Assembly: GCF_030547545.1 (NCBI RefSeq)
Contig: NZ_JAUOQE010000016.1
Location: 1 to 64,000, forward strand
DNA from: Amphritea sp. 1_MG-2023
GTDB taxonomy: Bacteria; Pseudomonadota; Gammaproteobacteria; Pseudomonadales; Balneatricaceae
DNA: 64,000 nucleotides
Direction: 5' to 3'
The notes under the pieces are model-generated. The model was given only the letters and a program-made list of their open reading frames with translations. It ran no database searches and was not told the origin of the DNA. The position numbers were made by a program, and so were the translations under genes. Below are positions 63,087 to 64,000 of the stretch, one piece after another; position 1 is the stretch's first letter; each line of letters opens with the position of its first letter.

Positions 63087-64000
63087 TCAGGGGCACTGCT
63101 TGAATACTTTCTGACTGCATTGCTGACAGATATCGGGATTTAAACGGGGAACCAAGTTATTTAACGCATCATCGATGGTGGCATAAAAGTTCTCTTCACC
63201 GAGATGCTCTAATAACCTGAGATCTTCGAGTTCATCTTTGACTGTATTTTTTAGTGCACAAAAACTGAGCGTAAAGCCTTTTCTCTGTAAATTCCTCGCC
63301 TCTTTTATCAACATTTCAGCCCCTGCATAGTCAATAAAATTTATCCCTGTACAGTTGATGATAATATGGTTTTGGCCTTGATTCTGTTCACTAAAACGGA
63401 TCATGTTTTTCTGAATATGATCAACGGCACCAAAGAAAACAGAGCCATCAATCCGAATGATTTTATGTTGCGGGCATTCGGGTAATTGAAAGCGTTGTAC
63501 ACTGCGAAGATCGGTTCCGGCATCAATCGATTTAGGCGCGACCTCCATGATTCTTGGCGTTGAGGTACGCTTTAAATAAAAGATCAGTGATAGCAAAACA
63601 CCCAGATAGATGGAAAACTCTAAGGCCACAATCAGTGTTGAGATAAAGGTGACCAACAGGATAGTCGTTTCTTGTTTACTGCTGCGAAGAATCGCTCGGA
63701 TATGCGGGATGTTGATTAAGTTCCAGGCGATCAGCATGATCGCTCCGGCCATCGCTGGTAACGGTAAAAAGGCGGTGATTTGAGGCGCAAAGAGTAAAAC
63801 CAACACCAACATTAATGCAGCAAACATAACGGCTAGCGGTGTTTTTGCGCCGGCATCATAATTCACACCGCTGCGAGTGAACGAGCCTGAACTCATAAAA
63901 CATGAGAAAAAACTACCCACGACATTGGCAAGCCCTTGACCGATAAATTCTTGGTTGCCATCGATACGTTGCCCCGATTGGATCGCAATAGCACGAGCGA
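63087..64000 (-). CDS. SulP-family anion transporter with STAS domain, N-terminal part outside window
   Basis: The frame is open to the window edge, so the start lies beyond 64000. The visible C-terminal part of about 304 residues begins at the transport-domain motif IDGNQEFIGQGLANVVGSFF followed by SSGSFTRSGVNYDAGAKTPL, a SulP hallmark. The last membrane helices follow, then a STAS domain (about the final 140 residues, with IIRIDGSVFFGAVDHI and INFIDYAGAEMLIKEA). It ends in a Cys-rich tail CQQCSQKVFKQCP. The substrate (sulfate, bicarbonate or another anion) cannot be told. Convergent with thiY. Confidence 0.93.
   Translation of the reverse strand, partial: ARAIAIQSGQRIDGNQEFIGQGLANVVGSFFSCFMSSGSFTRSGVNYDAGAKTPLAVMFAALMLVLVLLFAPQITAFLPLPAMAGAIMLIAWNLINIPHIRAILRSSKQETTILLVTFISTLIVALEFSIYLGVLLSLIFYLKRTSTPRIMEVAPKSIDAGTDLRSVQRFQLPECPQHKIIRIDGSVFFGAVDHIQKNMIRFSEQNQGQNHIIINCTGINFIDYAGAEMLIKEARNLQRKGFTLSFCALKNTVKDELEDLRLLEHLGEENFYATIDDALNNLVPRLNPDICQQCSQKVFKQCP

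Overview
The window looks like chromosomal DNA of a moderate-GC (about half G+C by eye) gammaproteobacterium, probably a marine or Oceanospirillales-like lineage. The grounds are the gene set: YadGH, full-length QueF, a PA2817-type protein, a DUF4197 protein, RarD paralogs, SelO, HvfC/BufC-type genes, a giant type I secreted Calx-beta protein, and long intergenic regions carrying small transposon-like repeats. No phage, CRISPR array or replication origin was seen. The genus cannot be fixed from the sequence alone.

Layout. 1-18.9 kb: the 3' part of a giant (>5,200 residue) Calx-beta repeat protein with RTX motifs, followed by its type I secretion ABC protein and HlyD-like adaptor. 18.9-22.7 kb: two direct copies of a ~290-bp non-coding repeat flank a membrane-bound AraC-type regulator, a lipoprotein and a small membrane protein. 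22.8-26.5 kb: two tandem RarD-type permeases and a Gate-domain membrane protein on the minus strand, divergent from an Lrp/AsnC regulator. 26.7-27.5 kb: tRNA array Glu-Gly-Glu-Gly-Glu with two recognisable promoters. 27.6-32.1 kb: phosphate-binding-like periplasmic protein, porin-like protein and a GGDEF-EAL protein in one operon. 32.2-41.8 kb: mostly housekeeping genes (PA2817-like, yadGH, queF, nitroreductase, thioesterase, cyclophilin, DUF4197, SGNH esterase, a eukaryotic-type HisA, M23 peptidase).

42-50.5 kb: an HpaD-like extradiol dioxygenase, an AraC-type regulator and, divergently, an acetoin-dehydrogenase-like operon. Here the E2 is split into a free 76-residue lipoyl protein and a catalytic core without lipoyl domain. 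These are followed by a lipoate-ligase-like protein, a Tat-exported small subunit and a GMC flavoprotein. A sensible model is oxidation of an alcohol by the GMC enzyme and thiamine-dependent cleavage of the resulting ketone to acyl-CoA, with a dedicated ligase loading the free lipoyl protein.

51-57 kb: a HupE/UreJ-like membrane protein with an exported VOC protein, then a complete bufferin-type RiPP operon (precursor, DUF692/MNIO maturase, DUF2063 partner, DoxX protein), expected to buffer copper or other metals in the periplasm. 57-64 kb: a divergent SelO-type protein, then a TPP riboswitch controlling thiD and an ABC transporter for a thiamine pyrimidine precursor, then a SulP anion transporter cut by the window end.

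Four copies of a small element with IS5-type terminal inverted repeats (two of 94 bp, two of ~264 bp) are scattered between 22.8 and 59.1 kb. They are the clearest mobile DNA in the window.
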